A DNA stretch of 64,000 nucleotides from Strongylocentrotus droebachiensis (lineage: Eukaryota; Echinodermata; Echinoidea; Camarodonta; Strongylocentrotidae), in assembly GCA_035222895.1 (NCBI GenBank), contig JAVYIG010000415.1, positions 496,001 to 560,000 of the forward strand. Reading direction: 5' to 3'. A program made the position numbers and the translations under genes. Below are positions 59,368 to 64,000 of this stretch, piece after piece (position 1 is the first letter of the stretch; each line of letters opens with the position of its first letter). A model generated the notes under the pieces. The model was given only the letters and a program-made list of their open reading frames with translations. It did not search any database and was not told the origin of the DNA.

Positions 59368-60059
59368 TAGACAGATAGATAGATATATAAGTTGCAGAAT
59401 GTGAACAATAGCATCACCGAACATGTTTCGATATGTGGTGAAACAACAGGCTCTCACTATTAAAGAGCTTTGATATGCGAATCAATTAGTGGTTCACTGC
59501 ATCTCAGACACAATGACTTAACGATTACGAAACAGGCGCTACAAAGGAATGAACTACACGTTATACAAACACGAAAAAACAAATGTCATCAAATAAAGTC
59601 GGCATAAAAAAAAAACTTGTTTTATGCAGTAAAGCCACTGCGTTTTGTTTTGAGCCACTTGACGATAAATATGATTTTGGTACAAACATTTAGGTATTAA
59701 GAAAGAGTGGACAGCATTCTGTTATAGTAGGTAAAAAGAAAAGTTATAACAGCGAGATAAGCAAAACATGCAAATAAGTTTGAAATAAGGTTATAATGTT
59801 ATAATATTTAAATTATTGTTATCTCAATATCATTAATTAACATACGAAAATACAATAATGAGCAAAATCATGAGACCAATTTTCCTGGTCACATATTGAT
59901 GGGTTTTCAGTATATGTATTTCCAACAGTGTGTTCAAGCAGTATGCAGACGTTCAACCACAAGAAAAAGACATTTTTTTTTACAGTTCTTGAATAAACAC
60001 GACAGAGAAAACCCAACCTAAGGCAACTTCAATAACCTTAATAGTGTAAATAGTCCCTT
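59368..60059. other. Nothing recognised
   Basis: AT-rich sequence with a short (GATA)n right after the MITE at 59370-59385. Confidence 0.55.
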
Positions 60060-60240
60060 TAATCCTACTGACCGTGTCATAAGGTAAACACACCGGACTA
60101 CCATTTAAATCCTGATGGTCTTCGAATCCGGCTTTCTCCCCAACTATCTCGTCGACTTCGACAGGAAATTGAGCATGCACTCAGTCTGCTATCGACTAAC
60201 GTCCCATTTCCGTGTCAATCCTTCACACAATGATGAACGG
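60060..60240 (+). mobile_element. tRNA-derived SINE, second type
   Basis: Degraded tRNA head (TAAGGTAAACACACCGGACT, then GATGGTCTTCGAATCCGGC with a B box), followed by a body with CTCGTCGACTTCGACAGG and CAGTCTGCTATCGACTAACG. The body differs from the GTCCTTTG-core SINEs. Frames on both strands here (59980-60180 -, 60115-60408 +) are incidental to the SINE. Confidence 0.55.
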
Positions 60241-60578
60241 CAGGATATCACGTTCATAATCAGGCACAGTTCTAGAAAAAAAATTATTTTGAAGGGTGGG
60301 GAAGGGTTTTTGAGGTTGCGGAAAGAGAGGGGTGCATGCTTTGCATTTTATACATGTGCCTACCTTAGAATGATTTATACCCGAGAACGAAAATGTGGGA
60401 GGAGGTAAACTTCTGAAGCTCACCTCTATTACCGTTGCTGTTCATAATCTTATGTCTTGCCCATTGATTTATAAAGCAACCGGTTAACATTCTATGCCTC
60501 TGACGGTAATGATCAAGTGAGCTCAAAATGATAAGAACTTCAAGAAAAAGCATAGGCCTAAAAAGCAAAGACCAGCTT

Positions 60579-60591
60579 CCCCCCCCCCCCG
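60579..60591 (+). repeat. Poly-C run
   Basis: About 12 C, followed by GAAAAAC. Confidence 0.9.
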
Positions 60592-60689
60592 AAAAACTTT
60601 CTTTATTAAAAACAAAGAAATTATATTAGAATGCATGGACAAAATAGTATTATTCTGGATTATTTAAGATCACAATCCGTCGCACATGC

Positions 60690-60930
60690 TACTCTCCTAC
60701 CAGGTATTAAATGGGTATCTGGTAGGATGCGACCGTCATTATTGGTCAAACAGTTTTTGAGCGTCAAGTAACGCCTCGCTGGAATGCTCCCCAGGGAGTG
60801 GAGATTGTGAACACAATGTATGCGGGCAAGTATTGAATCCAATGACTGGGTTAATAGTATATCTTTAAAGCTCTTAGAGAAATCTTCGATGTTTTAAGCG
60901 CTATATAAAAGCGGAATATTATTATTATTT
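60690..60930 (+). mobile_element. 5'-truncated SINE, ATT-tailed
   Basis: Begins near TACCAGGTATTAAATGGGTA (the shared GATGGGTACCTGG block), continues through GGTAGGATGCGACCGTC and GAATGCTCCCCAGGGAGTGG, and ends in TTTTAAGCGCTATATAAAAG plus (ATT)n at 60917-60930. The 3' end resembles that of the 47649 SINE (GCTATATAA..GC..AAT), suggesting both were copied by the same LINE machinery. No tRNA head. Confidence 0.7.
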
Positions 60931-61107
60931 ATCTTCAGTGGATATGAACATACTATTCCCCTGGTGTGTATGAATCCGTTAGTTACGTTAGTTTTTTTGA
61001 GAAAGGAAAAGTGTGCTCATGGAAATTATCGGGTTCACCTTTGCTCGATTAAAGACGCCCATTAAGCTCCAGCAAATTCACAACCTGCTATGTTGCTAAC
61101 TTGTTTA

Positions 61108-61190
61108 CAAAACGTCATTGGAATGTTAAAACGTCATTAGAACGTTAAAACGTCATTAGAACGTTAAAACGTCATAGAACTTTAAAACGT
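61108..61190 (+). repeat. 19-bp minisatellite, about four copies
   Basis: Unit AAAACGTCATTAGAACGTT, with the last copy shortened. Each unit contains ACGTCAT (half CRE) and AACGTT. Confidence 0.9.
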
Positions 61191-61588
61191 GTCTAGATTG
61201 TTTGTTTTTAGGTACAAAGAGCGTTCGAATCAAACATTAAGCAAGCATTTCGAAATGAAACAAGGCTTTATCAATATCCGAATACGACGACAACGCCCCA
61301 TAAAAAGCAGAGCTATTTAATGTGGGGCATTTCTACATGTATGTTAATTGATTTAGACTAGGACTCTGAAAAGGCGTATGTCCACAATTGCGGCCATGAA
61401 AATATTCAATCCAACATTAAGAGAAATTCCCATCCTCCCCTCGAAACTGTTGATAACCCAACAAGTCATTTGTTACTGAATAAACACTTTTAAAAACACG
61501 ATAACTTTATGATTTTGTTGACATTGCAAGCACGGGTTCTTAGCCATTAAAGCCAATTGTTATGGCAAGGTATTAATGATGATAAACT

Positions 61589-61793
61589 CTAAAAACTGAA
61601 ATGTTGAAACCATCATTTAAAAGGGCCGAGGAGTGACCACTCTTTCAAAATGTCAGATTAATACTTTTAACCTGCTAAATTCAACCTTTATAATGTTGGA
61701 TCTAGCATGTTCAAAGTGTTAAACAAACAATTTCGAAAAAAGCGGTCACTCCTCGGCCCTTTTAAATAGTGATTTAACATTTCAGTTTTTAAA
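61589..61793. mobile_element. 205-bp foldback element
   Basis: The arms are about 50 bp, from TAAAAACTGAAATGTT inward to AAAAGGGCCGAGGAGTGACC and its mirror. The core GGCCGAGGAGTGACC pairs perfectly. The ends include TTTAA-type sequence. No coding capacity. Confidence 0.8.
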
Positions 61794-61868
61794 GTGTACA
61801 GTACTTTGTTGTGTAGCCCTTATAATCAGTTAAACCAAATGGATTTCTCTCCCTTATACCGCTAATTT

Positions 61869-62024
61869 TTATTCGTGTGACCCACCATAGTTGTAAATGT
61901 CCCAGGCGCCCTTTCTCACTGTCAACTTTAAGAACAAAGCGCAACTACGAGATTGGTAGATAACCATGGCTACAGCTGTAAGAAACAGGACGTGGTACTT
62001 CATCTTCTGTGTAATGAAAATTGG
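61869..62024 (-). CDS. Candidate first coding exon with signal peptide
   Basis: On the minus strand, an acceptor TTCTTATTGTTTCAG precedes 62024. After 21 nt, an ATG at 62003 in good context (AAGATGAAG) opens MKYHVLFLTAVAMVIY followed by Gln-Ser-Arg-Ser-Cys-Ala: a short basic N-terminus, a hydrophobic core and a plausible cleavage site, i.e. a classical secretory signal. A donor GTGAGA at 61919 would end the exon after exactly 28 codons (phase 0). If unspliced, the frame stops after 44 codons at 61869. The mature region is too short to identify, and later exons would lie at lower coordinates, where I found none convincing. A chance hydrophobic frame is the alternative. Confidence 0.3.
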   Translation of the reverse strand, partial: PIFITQKMKYHVLFLTAVAMVIYQSRSCALFLKLTVRKGAWDIYNYGGSHE

Positions 62025-64000
62025 CTGAAACAATAAGAAAGGATCGGACACCACTCCTAGCCTGATCCTCGCTAAACGAACGGTGAATAAGTGGGGCGGT
62101 GTGAACGGTCTGCAGACGCACTCGAACTTCTGATATACGTGGCGCCGACATTGGCCGGTCATGAGTACCACAGTCGGAGGGGGGGGACATCACAGAGTTC
62201 GAGCATCCGTGCGACCTCTGTTAATGCAACTGACCAGGATTATCGTTATAAAGCGTACACCACACACCCACACATACATACACACCCGAGTCATGAAATC
62301 TAATTGCATTGAATGCAGTTGTGGGTTTTTTTTGCATAGGTTCAAATTTTGCCAGGGTCGGGAGAGGGGGAACGTCTCCGGCCCGAAATTAAAATTTCCT
62401 CATTCTGCATTTTTAAAATTGTGAAAATGTATCGTCCTGAAATCTAATTTCCTGATCAAATATAAACATCAAAACTCAACATCAAAAAAGAATTAAAAGA
62501 AATATATCAAATACTGAATATGGCAATAGAGTTGCTTGAATATGAGGTGGATCCTACCCGAATATTGCTATTTTCTTCATTTTCGGGGAAATGGGCTGCA
62601 GCCCCCACCTGCAAACCCGAGTCTCCTACGCTCATGATTTGGTTAAAGTATGGTACGTTATTAAAACGAACTCTTACACTATGACTGCAGTTAAATGTCC
62701 ATGTTCAGTTTCATATACTTATTCCAGTAATGATTAATTTGTCTAAAGGTATTTATTTGAAACCACTCTGTTGAAGATTCTCACTAATTGTACATTGTAC
62801 TGTACATGTTCGGTGATAGCTACAACTAAAGATCATATTAATTTGTTATTCAGAGGTGTTGTTATTCTTTCTAAACCAAGTTATAAAAGACAAATTGGTA
62901 TGCCGAGTTATTGTCAGGGGCAAAGTAGGAGTTGCGGCACATTGAAGTAATATTTTGAAATACGAAATATTATCTTAACCTGTTGAGTAGTAAATTATCA
63001 TAGTCCCCAAAGGTTTAATGCAGAAACCACGCGGTTCCAGTTCGCAAAGGGTTAACATGCGACAGGAGGAAGATTCCCTGGGTAAAGAATGCTGATCTAT
63101 GTACACATCTACATGTACATGGAGTATACACATTGAAATACACGCATACATCGCTTCTATCGTAAACAGTAAAATCGTACAAATAACAAGTGACCCAAGG
63201 GCACATTCACTGGTAATAGATTAAATTAATTTTCTTTGTCAAACCCAATATATTCTCCAGTACGTCTACCATCATGTTACGACTAGGCTTCGTTAGGCTT
63301 CCAACGTACTCTGACTCCAAGTGCACAATGTCGTCCTGTGACGTATTGAAGTTTTGTTGTCTTACTTCTTATCAGGTTGAAGCAATGTATTTCTCGTCTG
63401 CCGGAGTGAGTCAGAAATGTAAAATTGAATTGTTGTTTTGTGAAAGTATATACCAGTGCCAAAACTGCAAACTACTTTTCAGAGATGAGAATATATTTGG
63501 GAATATATTATGTCAATATCTTCGACTAATGCATAGATCTGTAAAGTATTTGCCAAGTACAGAAGCATAAGCATGATGATGCTTTCGCATAGCTCTCTGC
63601 AATCATGCAAGTCAGGCATAGTTACATTTTGATGAGCACGTTGTTTCTCGTGCCTCCTCATCCTATGTCATAAAACCATGAAAAATACAAGATTCCTGGA
63701 AAGCATAAATATTGAAGCTAGAATTCAGAAGACCATGCGTAACAAGTAGGAATCCCTTTCCACAGAAGAGGGAGGAGAAGAAAATAAAAAGAACAACAAG
63801 AACAAGAGGAAAGAGGCCTATTACAGAATAAGATGAATAAAGACAATTGCAACAGCAGCAACAGCAGAACGAGCAACAACTATACCAAAAGCAACAGCAA
63901 CATGTTCAGAAACAAAAATCCATTTTTTTGTTAAACACGTTTTGTACAATTTATTTATTACAGGAACGAATGCTTTCCGAGGTCAAATTCTTTCTATCAG
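62025..64000. other. Right edge, no convincing gene
   Basis: G-run near 62179-62187 and an (AC)n-like CACACCC stretch near 62262-62285. A 98-codon frame at 63274-63570 (+) is noted among rejected items. The last 250 bp hold GAA- and CAA/CAG-rich sequence (63770-63905). Confidence 0.5.

Noticed and set aside
59980..60180. 66-codon minus-strand frame with a protein-like look (VEVDEIVGEKAGFEDHQD).
   Set aside because: It is the antisense of a SINE head and body, which explains the open frame.
63274..63570. 98-codon plus-strand frame with a YQCQNCKLLF segment that hints at a metal-binding knuckle.
   Set aside because: Only one CxxC pair in suitable spacing, no second pair, no splice or promoter signal; cysteine codons occur by chance at this length.

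Overview
This 64-kb window looks like nuclear, AT-rich, gene-poor DNA from an animal. Its texture is long (GA)n/(CT)n arrays, many G or C homopolymers, tRNA-derived SINEs with (ATT)n tails, TTAA-bounded foldback elements and a mariner-type MITE beginning CAGTGCGTCCCAG. That combination suggests a marine invertebrate, and my best guess is an echinoderm such as a sea urchin. This is a judgement from repeat style; no conserved gene in the window proves it. I see no rRNA, functional tRNA, CRISPR array, operon or intact transposase.

Most open reading frames here are low-complexity translations of microsatellites or chance frames. Four places have gene-like structure. At 13.77-14.21 kb (+) lies the best gene signal: a CRE, two CCAAT boxes and a TATA box at canonical spacing, then a purine-rich leader ending in strong splice donors. 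At 52.94-54.25 kb (+) an acceptor opens a 97-codon frame that runs to a stop, with AATAAA about 1 kb downstream. At 54.415-54.488 kb (+) a 74-nt segment lies between an excellent acceptor and a perfect GTAAGT donor. At 61.87-62.02 kb (-) an acceptor is followed by an ATG opening a signal-peptide-like frame. The three plus-strand signals could belong to one gene with a first intron of about 40 kb, but nothing in the sequence proves they are joined.

Layout. 0-13 kb: foldback and TTAA-bounded elements (599-1136, 5635-6261, 6893-7400, 9338-9888, 10735-11111, 12357-12762). 13.4-14.2 kb: microsatellite, then promoter and leader exon. 14.2-20.8 kb: presumed intron with a SINE, a 330-bp foldback and a four-copy tandem array made from a small hairpin element. 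20.8-36.6 kb: alternating polypurine and polypyrimidine arrays and two-copy tandem duplications. 37-42 kb: SINEs, an inverted second copy of the 10.7-kb element, and (GAT)n/(CAC)n arrays. 42.5-49 kb: a GC-rich terminal-inverted-repeat element, tandem duplications, a homopolymer-rich block and a complete SINE. 49-64 kb: a pyrimidine tract, the exon candidates, a nested foldback at 58.7-59.4 kb, two more SINEs, a 19-bp minisatellite and a small foldback.

There is no gene set acting together. The window is best read as intron or intergenic DNA that records several generations of short non-autonomous elements.
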